In this document: in pieces, positions 8,991 through 17,763 of the stretch | Layout: each line of letters begins with the position of its first letter | Numbering within the stretch: the first letter of the stretch is position 1 | Assembly (NCBI GenBank): GCA_021818105.1 | Contig: JAKAFB010000015.1 | Span: 1-52,494, forward strand | Length of the DNA: 52,494 bases | DNA from: Acidobacteriota bacterium | Lineage (GTDB): Bacteria > Acidobacteriota > Terriglobia > Terriglobales > Acidobacteriaceae | Direction: 5' to 3' | Notes under the pieces: model-generated | Database searches by the model: none | What the model was told of the DNA's origin: nothing | Seen by the model: the letters and a program-made list of their open reading frames with translations, nothing else | Translations under genes and position numbers: made by a program

Positions 8991-10136
8991 ATGGACGAGA
9001 CTCGGAAACTGAGGATGGGAATGGTCGGCGGCGGACCGGGAGCGTTTATAGGCCCGGTGCACAAGATGGCTGCCGAACTGGACGGACGCATTGAGCTGGT
9101 GGCTGGAGCTTTTTCGCAATCGCCGGAGCGCTCCAAGGCGGCCGCTGCAAGCTACCGTATTCATCCGGAACGCGCGTATGCAAGCTACCAGGAGATGATG
9201 GCCGTTGAGCAGACTCGGCCTGACTCCATTGATTTTGTCGCGATTGTTACTCCGAACTCTCTGCATCTGCCGGTGGCTGAGGCTGCGCTGAAGGCGGGCT
9301 TTCCTGTGATGAGTGACAAGCCTGCCACAGCTACCTACGCTGAGGCCCTTGCCTTGGAAAAGCTTGTCAAAGATGCTGGACTTCCATACGGGTTGACGCA
9401 TACCTACGCCGGCTACGCTCTTGTACGCGAAGCGCGGGAGATCTGTGCCAGTGGCCGGCTCGGCAAGATTCGCAAAGTCGCCGTAGAGTACCTGCAGGGA
9501 TGGCTGAGCCAGCCTATAGAAACGACCGGCCAGAAGCAGGCAGCATGGCGATCCGACCCCGCACTAAATGGCCCTGGCGGATGCATTGGCGATATCGGCG
9601 TGCACGCGTTTCATCTGCTTGAGTACGTCACCGGACTGCAAGTGACGGCGATGAATGCCTCGCTGCTGACCGTGGTGGAGGGCAGGCAGCTGGATGACGA
9701 TTGCACGGCAATACTGCGGCTGAACAACGGCGCAGGTGGGTCCTTGCTGGCGTCGCAGGTGGCAGCCGGAGAAGGGAATGGCCTGCGCCTGCGCGTCTAC
9801 GGCGAATTGGGCTCGCTGGACTGGCGACAGGAAGACCCGAACCGGCTGCGCGTGAAATGGCTGGACCGGCCGGAAGAGATTCGCCACGCAGCAGGGTCTT
9901 ACCTGAGCGCTGGGGCGCGTGCAGTCACGCGACTGCCTGGCGGGCATCCCGAGGGGTTCATCGAGGCCTTTGCCGTGCTTTATCGAGAGTTTGCCGATGC
10001 GCTGACAGCGTGGAAGAGTGGCAATGTACATCCAGTACCGGAGACACTGCCTGGGATTCTTGCAGCGGTGCGCGGCATGCGGTTTATCGATCGCGCAATC
10101 GAGAGCAGTCAGCGCAAAAGCTGGGTTGAATTCTGA
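8991..10136 (+). CDS. Gfo/Idh/MocA-family oxidoreductase
   Basis: 381-aa NAD(P)-dependent sugar oxidoreductase. The Rossmann loop GGGPGAFIG is at about 13-21, and DKP (109-111) replaces the commoner EKP that contains the catalytic Lys; GDIGVHAFH in the C-terminal domain supplies the conserved Asp and His. It starts 25 bp after manD and ends 30 bp before a TIM-barrel isomerase, forming the frequent oxidoreductase/isomerase pair of sugar and inositol catabolism. No signal peptide, so cytoplasmic. The specific sugar cannot be read from the sequence. Confidence 0.82.
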   Translation: MDETRKLRMGMVGGGPGAFIGPVHKMAAELDGRIELVAGAFSQSPERSKAAAASYRIHPERAYASYQEMMAVEQTRPDSIDFVAIVTPNSLHLPVAEAALKAGFPVMSDKPATATYAEALALEKLVKDAGLPYGLTHTYAGYALVREAREICASGRLGKIRKVAVEYLQGWLSQPIETTGQKQAAWRSDPALNGPGGCIGDIGVHAFHLLEYVTGLQVTAMNASLLTVVEGRQLDDDCTAILRLNNGAGGSLLASQVAAGEGNGLRLRVYGELGSLDWRQEDPNRLRVKWLDRPEEIRHAAGSYLSAGARAVTRLPGGHPEGFIEAFAVLYREFADALTAWKSGNVHPVPETLPGILAAVRGMRFIDRAIESSQRKSWVEF

Positions 10137-10166
10137 TGCGCAGCAGCGCGGAGCAGGAGTAAGACA

Positions 10167-11222
10167 ATGAAGACCATCAAAGGACCGGGAATCTTTCTCG
10201 CGCAGTTTGCCTCGGATGAGGCACCATTCAACAGCCTGGCAGGTATGGCGAAATGGGCTGCAGGTCTAGGCTTCGCTGGCGTGCAGATTCCCAGTTGGGA
10301 TCACCGTCTTTTTGATTTGAAGCAAGCGGCAGAGAGCCAGGCATATTGCGATGACATTCTGGGCACATTGAGTGACGCCGGCCTCGCATTGACTGAGCTT
10401 TCAACGCATTTGCAGGGACAACTTGTTGCGAGTCATGCAGCCTACGATACGATGCTCGCAGGCTTTGCTCCTCCGGATCTGGCTGGCGACGCGAAGGCGC
10501 GGCAGGCATGGGCCGTGCAGCAACTGCAATGGGCGGCTTCGGCGAGTCGCAGGCTGAGCCTGAATGCCCACGCTACCTTCTCGGGAGCTCTTGCCTGGCC
10601 ATTCTTTTACCCATGGCCGCAGCGTCCTATGGGATTGATTGATGAAGCTTTTAAGGAGCTTGCGAGCCGTTGGCTACCTATCTTGAATGTGTTTGACGAA
10701 GCCGGTGTGGACGTTTGCTTTGAGTTGCATCCTGGTGAGGATTTGCATGACGGTGCCACATTCGATCGATTCCTTGCCGCCGTGCAGCATCACCCGCGCG
10801 CCAACATCCTTTATGACCCAAGCCACATGGTGCTGCAGCAGTTGGATTATCTGGCGTTCCTCGATCTCTATCACGAGCGAGTGCGCGCATTTCACGTGAA
10901 GGATGCGGAGTTTCGGCCTGACGGGAGAGCCGGCGTTTACGGTGGCTACCAGGATTGGATTGACCGGCCGGGGCGATTCCGCTCGCTTGGAGATGGGCAG
11001 GTGGACTTTCGCGGCATCTTCAGCAAGATGGCGCAGTACGACTATCCCGGCTGGGCCGTGCTGGAGTGGGAGTGCTGCCTGAAGCATCCGCAGGAGGGAG
11101 CAAAGGAGGGCGTAGCCTTCATTCGCGAGCACATCATCCGCGTGACGGACCGCGCCTTTGATGACTTTGCCGGCGCGGCGACCGACCACGCAAAAAATCG
11201 CCGGATTCTGGGACTGGAATAG
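10167..11222 (+). CDS. Xylose-isomerase-like TIM-barrel sugar isomerase/epimerase
   Basis: 351-aa member of the AP endonuclease family 2 / sugar phosphate isomerase-epimerase superfamily. Metal-site motifs are visible: Glu186 in CFELHPGED, Asp217 and His220 in YDPSHM, and His243 with Asp246 in FHVKDAEF. The substrate is probably a keto-sugar or inositol derivative passed to or from the preceding Gfo/Idh enzyme. It is the last gene of the rightward operon and converges, with 16 bp between, on the Tat-exported Gfo/Idh gene. Confidence 0.8.
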   Translation: MKTIKGPGIFLAQFASDEAPFNSLAGMAKWAAGLGFAGVQIPSWDHRLFDLKQAAESQAYCDDILGTLSDAGLALTELSTHLQGQLVASHAAYDTMLAGFAPPDLAGDAKARQAWAVQQLQWAASASRRLSLNAHATFSGALAWPFFYPWPQRPMGLIDEAFKELASRWLPILNVFDEAGVDVCFELHPGEDLHDGATFDRFLAAVQHHPRANILYDPSHMVLQQLDYLAFLDLYHERVRAFHVKDAEFRPDGRAGVYGGYQDWIDRPGRFRSLGDGQVDFRGIFSKMAQYDYPGWAVLEWECCLKHPQEGAKEGVAFIREHIIRVTDRAFDDFAGAATDHAKNRRILGLE

Positions 11223-11238
11223 GCCACTGGGTCCAGGG

Positions 11239-12321
11239 TTAGATGTCAATTCCGGCTGAGTGATAAATCTGCGCAATGTAGCGCATGTCGCGAAGCCCCT
11301 CTTCGCCGGGCGTCTTTGGCGCCAGCCCGTTCTGGATGCAGTGGGAGAAGTGCTCGGCCTGTGCAGTGAACTGATAGGGGTCTTTGGCGGGGTTGGGTTT
11401 GTCGATGTGTGTTCCGGCAAAGTCCGCGATGAGGCGCAGTCCGTCGTAGTTAAAGGCGGGTGCAGCTTCAAGCGTTCCTTTCGATCCGTGCACGCGGAAG
11501 AAGCCTTCCATAGGCGCGCCGTAAGTTGTGTTGCAACTAGCGACGATTCCGGAAGGGAACTTCATGGTCCATGAGACGTTCTCCTCCACCTCGTTGAAAC
11601 GGCCGTCGTGGTCGATGACCGAAGCAAATGCGGCGATGTGCGCAGGTTCTTCGCCGGTGAGATACCGGCAGGCATTGAGCGAATAAATCCCAACGTCATA
11701 GAGCGGACCACCACCAGCGAGTTTTCTGTTCAGACGCCACTCGCCGGGCGCAATGTTGAAACCGAACTGGCTTTCAATTGCCTGCACCTGGCCGAGCGCA
11801 CCCTGACGGATGAGTTGTACTGCCTTGAGATTAGTTGGCTCGTAGTGGCAGCGGTAGGCAATCATCAGTTTGACGTTTGCGGCCTTGCAGGCAGCGATCA
11901 TTGCCTCGGCATCTGCCACGCTTGCGGCCATGGGCTTTTCGCACAGCACATGTTTGCCCGCCTTGGCGGCGCGGATGGTGTACTCTGCGTGCATCGAGTT
12001 CGGCAGCGCCACATAGACGGCATCCACGGCCTTGTTCTCTGCGATGCGGTCAAAATCGTCGTAACTGTAAATAGAGCTATGGGGTACGCCGTACTGGTCG
12101 GCTAAGCGCTCGGCCTTGTCACGGTGACCGCTGACGAGTGCAGTCACCTGCGAATTGGTGGTGTTGCGGATGCCCGGCATGAAGTGGCCGGCAATCCGGC
12201 CGAGACCGATGATGGCGTAGCCTATTTTTTTCTTGTTCGCTTGAGCGTGCAGTTGCGGGGCGAATTGGGCGGCCAGGCCCAGGGCGCCCAGTTTGGCAAA
12301 GTCTCTGCGTGTGAGTGTCAT
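11239..12321 (-). CDS. Tat-exported Gfo/Idh-family oxidoreductase
   Basis: 360 aa. The N-terminus MTLTRRDFAKLGALGLAAQF is a twin-arginine signal (RRDFAK, a hydrophobic stretch, then QLHAQA as a likely cleavage region). The mature part has the Rossmann loop GLGRIAG (39-45) and EKP (128-130) with the catalytic Lys. Export by Tat suggests folding in the cytoplasm with tightly bound NADP, as in Zymomonas glucose-fructose oxidoreductase, and action in the periplasm. Substrate unknown. It is a single gene, antisense to the mannonate operon and followed by it tail to tail. Confidence 0.82.
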   Translation of the reverse strand: MTLTRRDFAKLGALGLAAQFAPQLHAQANKKKIGYAIIGLGRIAGHFMPGIRNTTNSQVTALVSGHRDKAERLADQYGVPHSSIYSYDDFDRIAENKAVDAVYVALPNSMHAEYTIRAAKAGKHVLCEKPMAASVADAEAMIAACKAANVKLMIAYRCHYEPTNLKAVQLIRQGALGQVQAIESQFGFNIAPGEWRLNRKLAGGGPLYDVGIYSLNACRYLTGEEPAHIAAFASVIDHDGRFNEVEENVSWTMKFPSGIVASCNTTYGAPMEGFFRVHGSKGTLEAAPAFNYDGLRLIADFAGTHIDKPNPAKDPYQFTAQAEHFSHCIQNGLAPKTPGEEGLRDMRYIAQIYHSAGIDI

Positions 12322-12462
12322 TGGCCGGGTCTCGCTTTCAACGGATTCTCAGGGTTATGCCGCACAGCTTGGCGCGGAAGGGATCGTATTCGCACTTCAG
12401 GTATGACAATCGATTTTGCAGTGACAGTGCAAGGGGCATTTTGAGAGCCATCGAAAGATATC

Positions 12463-12963
12463 TCAGCGGCGGCGCAATTGCTTCTTGGTCACGGTCGTGA
12501 GCTTGCCGGTTACGGCGAACTTGCGGCGCTCAATGGGCGAGGAGAGAACGAGGCTTGTGACTGGATTTCCATAGGGCAGCAGCGCCTCAATCAGTGCTTC
12601 AAGATCAGACATGCTAGTGGTTGTGACCTTGAGCAGCAGGTCGTCGCCGCCGGTGAGGTGGTGGCATTCGCGCACTTCTTCGAGCGTTTGCACGTAGTCC
12701 AGCAAGCGGTGGTAGTTCTGGCCGCCGCAGCTCATGCGGATGAAAGCCATCACTTCAAGACCAAGTGCCTCCTGGTCAATCTCGACAGTGTAGCCATGGA
12801 CGATGCCCGTCTCCTCCATTTGCTTCAAGCGCTCGGCGGTCGCAGTGGGTGAGAGGCCAATGCGCCGGCCGAGCTCTGCCAGGCTCAGGCGCGCATTGAT
12901 TTGCAGCTCGTGGAGGAGCTTTCTTCCGTATATGTCGAGAAGAGCCGTTGAATCCATTGCCAT
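12463..12963 (-). CDS. Lrp/AsnC-family transcriptional regulator
   Basis: 166 aa: N-terminal winged helix-turn-helix (about 12-55, with INARLSLAELGRRIGLSPTATAERLKQ split across helices), then a RAM ligand-binding domain (about 65-145) with the typical VRECHHLTGGDDLLLKV strand. Members form octamers that sense amino acids. It diverges from histidine ammonia-lyase across 93 bp, so it probably controls that gene and itself in response to histidine or a related amino acid. A basic tail (KKQLRRR) ends the protein. The ligand is inference. Confidence 0.86.
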   Translation of the reverse strand: MAMDSTALLDIYGRKLLHELQINARLSLAELGRRIGLSPTATAERLKQMEETGIVHGYTVEIDQEALGLEVMAFIRMSCGGQNYHRLLDYVQTLEEVRECHHLTGGDDLLLKVTTTSMSDLEALIEALLPYGNPVTSLVLSSPIERRKFAVTGKLTTVTKKQLRRR

Positions 12964-13056
12964 GAGGACAAATCATAGTCGATTGAGCGCAAGCGGCCAA
13001 AATCAGACATGCAATTGGTATGTACCGTGTGTGTCCCCGGGCCTAGTATCGGGCAC
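12964..13056. promoter_or_regulatory. Divergent promoter region, lrp-like / hutH
   Basis: 93 bp between two divergent starts. It must hold both promoters and any Lrp-type site, but no well-spaced -35/-10 pair was convincing to me. TAGTAT lies close to the hutH start, without a good partner. Confidence 0.35.
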
Positions 13057-14589
13057 ATGAAGACTCTCATTCTGGATGGCCAGCCTCTTTCGCTGGCCGA
13101 GATTGAATTGGTGGCTCGGGAGAAGGGTTTCGTTTCTGTTTCGCCGTCAGCATTGGGGAGGGTGACGGAAAGCCGCGCCATTATTGAGCAGATTCTGGCC
13201 GCGGGGCAGACGGTCTATGGCGTCAACACGGGATTTGGCAAACTTTCGGATGTGCGCATTCCACCGGAAAAGCTGGCGGAGCTGCAATACAACCTGGTGC
13301 GCAGCCATGCTGGCGGTGTGGGTCAGCCGCTGTCAGAGGCCGAGTCGCGTGCCATGCTGTTGCTGCGCGCAAATGTTCTGGCCAAGGGCTTCAGCGGCGT
13401 GCGGCCGGTACTTGTGGAACTGCTGGTGGCGATGCTGAATGCCGGCGTGCATCCAGTCATCCCAGAAAAGGGATCAGTGGGCGCCAGCGGGGATTTGGCG
13501 CCGCTGGCTCATCTGGCGCTGGTGGTCATTGGCGAGGGGGAAGCCTTTTATCGCGGGAACCGCATGCCGGGAGCCGAGGCCATGCGCCATGCCGGGCTGG
13601 AACCGCTACCCTTGACGGCCAAAGAGGGGCTTGCCCTGCTGAACGGAACACAGGCCATGACCGCCGTGGGGTCTCTTGCCATGACTCGCGCACGACGCGT
13701 GGCAGAACTGGCGGATTTGGCGGGGGCGATGTCTCTGGAAGCGCTCAAGGGAACCCCGGCTGCATTTGATGCCCGTATTCATCAGGCGCGTCCGCATCCT
13801 GGCCAGGCTGCTGCGGCGGCTCATCTGCAGCGGCTTCTTACTGACTCGCAGATTCGGGAATCGCACCGGGAGCACGATGCCCGCGTGCAGGATGCCTATT
13901 GCCTGCGTTGCATGCCGCAGGTGCATGGCGCCGTGCGCGACGTGCTGGCACATGTGGCCGACGTGCTGGAGACGGAAGCAGGTTCGGCTACGGACAATCC
14001 GCTGATTTTCCCCAAAGAATCCGGAGGAGCAGAAAACACTGCTGCCGTGATCTCAGGCGGGAATTTTCACGGTGCTCCGCTGGCATTTGCCTTTGACTAC
14101 GCTGCAATTGCGCTGACGGATCTGGCGGGCATTACGGAGCGGCGGATCGACCGGTTGTTGAATCCTGACATCAACGAAGGACTGCCCGCATTTCTTTCCT
14201 CCGATCCAGGTTTGTCCTCTGGGTTCATGATTGCGCAGATTGTGGCTGCATCCCTCATCAACGAGTGTCAGGTTCTGTCGCATCCGTCCTCCACGGGCAG
14301 CATTCCCACCGATGGGGGCAAGGAGGACCATGTCTCGATGGGCATGACGGGCGCGCTGAAGTTGCGCCAGATTGTGGAACACGTTGAGCGCATTGTGGCG
14401 ATCGAGTTGATGTGCGCTGCGCAAGGGCTGGAGTTTCGCAAGCCGCTGCGGCCCAGCAGGGAAGTGGAAGGGGCCTACGAGGCGGTGCGCAGCGTGGTGC
14501 CGCGCCTCGAACGTGATCGCGTACTGGCCGCGGATATTGAAGCAATGGCAGGCGCCGTGATGGCAGGAAGATTTGACGAGTGGCGCTGA
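13057..14589 (+). CDS. hutH: Histidine ammonia-lyase
   Basis: 510 aa, the family's usual length. Removes ammonia from L-histidine to give urocanate. The Ala143-Ser144-Gly145 triad in GSVGASGDLAPLAH forms the MIO electrophile, and Tyr54 in VYGVNTGFG matches the catalytic tyrosine. ATG at 13057 is chosen because it gives the family N-terminus (MKTLILDGQPLSL); an upstream ATG at 13009 adds 16 residues with no family match. No hutU, hutI or hutG is near, so later steps are encoded elsewhere, or urocanate is an end product. Tyrosine or phenylalanine lyase activity is less likely; His83 in LVRSHAGGVG fits histidine-type enzymes. Confidence 0.92.
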   Translation: MKTLILDGQPLSLAEIELVAREKGFVSVSPSALGRVTESRAIIEQILAAGQTVYGVNTGFGKLSDVRIPPEKLAELQYNLVRSHAGGVGQPLSEAESRAMLLLRANVLAKGFSGVRPVLVELLVAMLNAGVHPVIPEKGSVGASGDLAPLAHLALVVIGEGEAFYRGNRMPGAEAMRHAGLEPLPLTAKEGLALLNGTQAMTAVGSLAMTRARRVAELADLAGAMSLEALKGTPAAFDARIHQARPHPGQAAAAAHLQRLLTDSQIRESHREHDARVQDAYCLRCMPQVHGAVRDVLAHVADVLETEAGSATDNPLIFPKESGGAENTAAVISGGNFHGAPLAFAFDYAAIALTDLAGITERRIDRLLNPDINEGLPAFLSSDPGLSSGFMIAQIVAASLINECQVLSHPSSTGSIPTDGGKEDHVSMGMTGALKLRQIVEHVERIVAIELMCAAQGLEFRKPLRPSREVEGAYEAVRSVVPRLERDRVLAADIEAMAGAVMAGRFDEWR

Positions 14590-14683
14590 GAGGCTAAAGC
14601 TCGTCGGACTGGGCCTGGCTTTCTGGATGGCATGTAGGTATCTGCATGTACGATGGAGAGCGTAAGTAGGAGGCAGTAGGCAC

Positions 14684-15511
14684 GTGAAGCTCTATCGAAC
14701 GACCGCTGGAAGCTTTGTCGAAGAGGAAGGCCAGTACTACCACGTGGGCGGAATAGCCTGGGACGATCTGTTGTCACTCGAAAATCTGGCGGACTACCTC
14801 ACTGCCGTTATTGCGCAGTCGAAGCCGGCCACTGATTTTCGCACAGCGAATGTGCTGGCACCGATTGGGCAGCAGGAGGTGTGGGCGGCGGGTGTGACGT
14901 ATTTCCGCAGCCGTGGTGCGCGGATGGAAGAAGCAAAGGATGCGGGTGGCGGCGATTTTTACGACCGCGTTTACTCTGCGGAACGCCCCGAGCTTTTCTT
15001 CAAGTCCACAGCGAGCAGGACCGTGGGCCCCGGCGGCCAGGTGCGAATACGCGAGGATGCGCACTGGTCCGTACCGGAGCCGGAACTGACGCTGCTCGTG
15101 AGCCCCGGCGGGCAAATTACCGGCTATACCATTGGCAACGATATGAGCTCACGCGATATCGAGGGAGAGAATCCGCTCTACCTTCCTCAGGCCAAGGTTT
15201 ATAACGGCAGTTGCGCGCTGGGCCCCGGCATTCTTGTAACATCGAGCCCGCTGCCGCATGCGACGGAAATCATGCTGGAGATTCTGCGCCGAGGGCTCAT
15301 TGAGTTTTCCGGATCTGTGGCGTTGACAGAGTTGAAGCGCGATCCCAGGACGCTGGTGAGTTATCTGATGTGCGATAACTCGTTCCCGCACGGATGCTTT
15401 CTGATGACGGGGACGGGGATCGTTCCGCCCAGTTCCTTCACGCTGGCAAGCGGGGACCGGATCCGCATCACCATTGAGCCTATCGGCACTTTGGAGAACG
15501 AAGTGGCATAG
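14684..15511 (+). CDS. FAH-family 2-keto-3-deoxypentonate dehydratase-type enzyme
   Basis: 275-aa FAH-fold protein of the subgroup that includes archaeal 2-dehydro-3-deoxy-D-arabinonate dehydratase, which makes 2-oxoglutarate semialdehyde. Metal ligands are Glu132 and Glu134 in [13 protein letters not shown] and Asp153 in NDMSSRD; the segment [17 protein letters not shown] is typical of the subgroup. GTG start with AGGAGG about 10 bases upstream. Its expected product is the substrate of the dehydrogenase at 414-1997, so the two could form a Weimberg-type end route to 2-oxoglutarate. The gene stands alone, about 95 bp after hutH. Confidence 0.78.
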   Translation: MKLYRTTAGSFVEEEGQYYHVGGIAWDDLLSLENLADYLTAVIAQSKPATDFRTANVLAPIGQQEVWAAGVTYFRSRGARMEEAKDAGGGDFYDRVYSAERPELFFKSTASRTVGPGGQVRIREDAHWSVPEPELTLLVSPGGQITGYTIGNDMSSRDIEGENPLYLPQAKVYNGSCALGPGILVTSSPLPHATEIMLEILRRGLIEFSGSVALTELKRDPRTLVSYLMCDNSFPHGCFLMTGTGIVPPSSFTLASGDRIRITIEPIGTLENEVA

Positions 15512-15538
15512 GTTGTGCGGGCCCCAGCGTTCATGGCG

Positions 15539-17701
15539 TTACTGCGCATCACGCACGCAACGGAAGCCAACGCCGCCGGAGCGGTCATAGCTGGGCGCCA
15601 TGAGCAGAATTTTGCTGTGCTCGTCATTGCGATAGGCCTGTGGGAAGTACCAGATGGAACCCTGCGGCTGGTAATACTCCCCGCCGCGCAAAACCGCCGC
15701 GCGTGTGTGTTCATCGACGAACTCGTCGGTCCACTGCCAGACGTTGCCCACCATGTCCATAACGCCGTAGGGGCTGGCGCCTGCGGGATGGGCATCGACC
15801 GGGTCGGGGCCGCGCATGGAGCGGCCTTTGTCTGGGCTCGGTACGTTTGCTGGATTCCAAATGTTGCCCCAGGGATACAAGCGTCCGTCTGTGCCCTCTG
15901 AGGCAAGCTGCCACTCCCACTCATGCGGAAGCCGCTTGCCTGCCCATGCGGCAAAGGCGCGGGCATCCTCAAGTGACACCCATGTGACGGGGCGGTTCTC
16001 CCAGCCTTCGGGATAAGTGCCATTTTTCCAATCGCGGAGGAAGTTCGCGGTGTCGCGTGGAGTGTAGTGCGTGGCGTCAAGAAAGCGTTTGAACTCTGCG
16101 TTGGTGACGGGAAATTTGTCGATATAGAAGGGTTTGACCTGCATGGTGTGTTCGTGGAATCGGCGTGGCGAGTTCTCCCACGGGTACTGCACATCGACGC
16201 CATTGTCTGCGCTGCCTTCAATCTCAGTGCCACGTACCTTGAAGATGAATGCGCCACCGGGTATGCGGATCATGCCGGAGGGTGCATCGTCTGCGGGCTT
16301 GGTGGGAGGGATGTCAACGATGTGCTGGGGTAGGACTACCCAGTCGTGCGAAAAATGAGCGAGCGGCTCAGCAGTCATCGCGGCCATGCGCTGCATCAAC
16401 GTCTTGATGGCCGCGTCCGGATCGCCGGAGGTGGCGAGAATCGCGCCAAAGCCGTGTGCCTCAATCGAGAAGCTTAGGACGGGCTCAGGGCCGCCCGTTT
16501 CAGGCTGGAGTTCAACGCCGTGGTAGAGGTCGAAGTAGCGCATGCCTGGCACGGCGGGCACGTCCATCTGGCGACCGCTAATGTCATAGGGATTCCGGTT
16601 GACGATGGTCCACACCGTCTGCTGCCCAAGCGGCCAGCGGCTGGCGTAGACGCCGTAATTATGCATCGTATAGAGCGGCTCCCAATCCGGGCTGACGAGG
16701 AAAGGAGCAACGGCGCGCTCAATGGTCGCCATGCGACGGGTGGCCTCAGCATCGCGAGGCGTGATGCCGTTCCAGATGCCCCAGATATTCTCCCAGCTCT
16801 CCCACCCGACTCCGTTGTAAAAGGCGTATTGCAGGTCGTCAGTCTTGTCTTTGGCCCAGCGGTCACTGATGTTGACCATGTGCCGCGTCTCCAGCCACTT
16901 GAAGCGGTCGACCAGGGGGATGAAGGGAAACTCGTACTGGCCCCAGGTCATCACATTCCATGCCAGCGCCTCGTCGCTGGGACTGGACTCCGGCTCAAAG
17001 GCCAGTGGATGACCGATTTTCTCCGCGGCGAGCGAGAAGCCGAGTGGAACACCGTCCTGCGTATCGCCGTTGACGCCGTCGGCATCGATCTCCTTCATCA
17101 GTGCTGCGGTGGCATCCGGCCAACTCTCCTCCGGCTTGCGGGTTCCCTGATCCCACATCATGATGGGAAAGAGCACGCGCACGCCGCGCCTGTGGAAATC
17201 GGCAACCATCTTGCGCACGCCCTGGACACCGCCGGGTAATGAGCGCACCATGTCCAACTGATTACGGTCATCCATGCCCATGTTGGGATAAGTCGCCCAG
17301 ACCAGCACGGCATCGATGCCGCCGTAACGTTTTTGGAGATCGTCGAGGTAGCGGTCCACGGTATAGCGATTTGTCACCGGGTCATAGAAATAGCGGTCCT
17401 GTACCATCATCTGCGGTTGGATGAAGCTGGATTGCGTCCATCGGAGTGCTGGCAGCTCATAGCGCGCGGGGTCAAAGGCAATGCGAATACGGCGCTCCGC
17501 ACGCCAGTGTTGCAGGTCCGCAAGCCAAAGGTGATGAATGTGCGGGGCGCAAGGGTAGAGCGGGGTCTCCCAGGCGTGGTGCAGGTTGATGCAGGGCGGC
17601 GTGGGAATCTGCTGCCCTTCAGGGTGATACAGGGTGTCCTGTGCGGCAGCGCTAAGGGCTAGTGCGCTCAGCAGGGTTCCAAGGCAGGCGGCGCGACGCA
17701 T
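15539..17701 (-). CDS. Secreted fusion: glycosidase-like barrel plus FGE-fold domain
   Basis: 720 aa. Residues 1-20 are a Sec signal peptide (ending SAAAQ). Residues about 75-440 resemble a glycoside-hydrolase-type TIM barrel with C-terminal beta domain; aromatic-rich motifs (DRYFYDPVTNRYTVDRYLDD, FYNGVGWESWENIWGIWNG) and Asp213 in DGVNGDTQDG, a nucleophile-like position, support this. Residues about 477-716 are a formylglycine-generating-enzyme (SUMF1) fold: MIRIPGGAF, PVTNAEFKRFL, LPHEWEWQLA, YGVMDMVGNVWQWT, GFRCVRD. After LRGGEYY the two redox Cys of true FGE are absent, so it is probably a binding or structural domain. Third gene of an operon after sugar transporter and ribokinase. The glycan target is unknown. 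Confidence 0.72.
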   Translation of the reverse strand: MRRAACLGTLLSALALSAAAQDTLYHPEGQQIPTPPCINLHHAWETPLYPCAPHIHHLWLADLQHWRAERRIRIAFDPARYELPALRWTQSSFIQPQMMVQDRYFYDPVTNRYTVDRYLDDLQKRYGGIDAVLVWATYPNMGMDDRNQLDMVRSLPGGVQGVRKMVADFHRRGVRVLFPIMMWDQGTRKPEESWPDATAALMKEIDADGVNGDTQDGVPLGFSLAAEKIGHPLAFEPESSPSDEALAWNVMTWGQYEFPFIPLVDRFKWLETRHMVNISDRWAKDKTDDLQYAFYNGVGWESWENIWGIWNGITPRDAEATRRMATIERAVAPFLVSPDWEPLYTMHNYGVYASRWPLGQQTVWTIVNRNPYDISGRQMDVPAVPGMRYFDLYHGVELQPETGGPEPVLSFSIEAHGFGAILATSGDPDAAIKTLMQRMAAMTAEPLAHFSHDWVVLPQHIVDIPPTKPADDAPSGMIRIPGGAFIFKVRGTEIEGSADNGVDVQYPWENSPRRFHEHTMQVKPFYIDKFPVTNAEFKRFLDATHYTPRDTANFLRDWKNGTYPEGWENRPVTWVSLEDARAFAAWAGKRLPHEWEWQLASEGTDGRLYPWGNIWNPANVPSPDKGRSMRGPDPVDAHPAGASPYGVMDMVGNVWQWTDEFVDEHTRAAVLRGGEYYQPQGSIWYFPQAYRNDEHSKILLMAPSYDRSGGVGFRCVRDAQ

Positions 17702-17763
17702 CAGGTCACTTCTCTCCTCGTGTTGCGATGGCAGACGGCATCAGCAGAATCGTCCTTGCGCTC

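Noticed and set aside
7646..9136. 496-aa minus-strand frame opposite manD
   Set aside because: Shadow of the D-mannonate dehydratase gene, whose active-site residues are all present on the plus strand.
15539..17701. Sulfatase-maturing formylglycine-generating enzyme
   Set aside because: The Cys pair required for catalysis is absent from the FGE-fold domain and no sulfatase gene is nearby.
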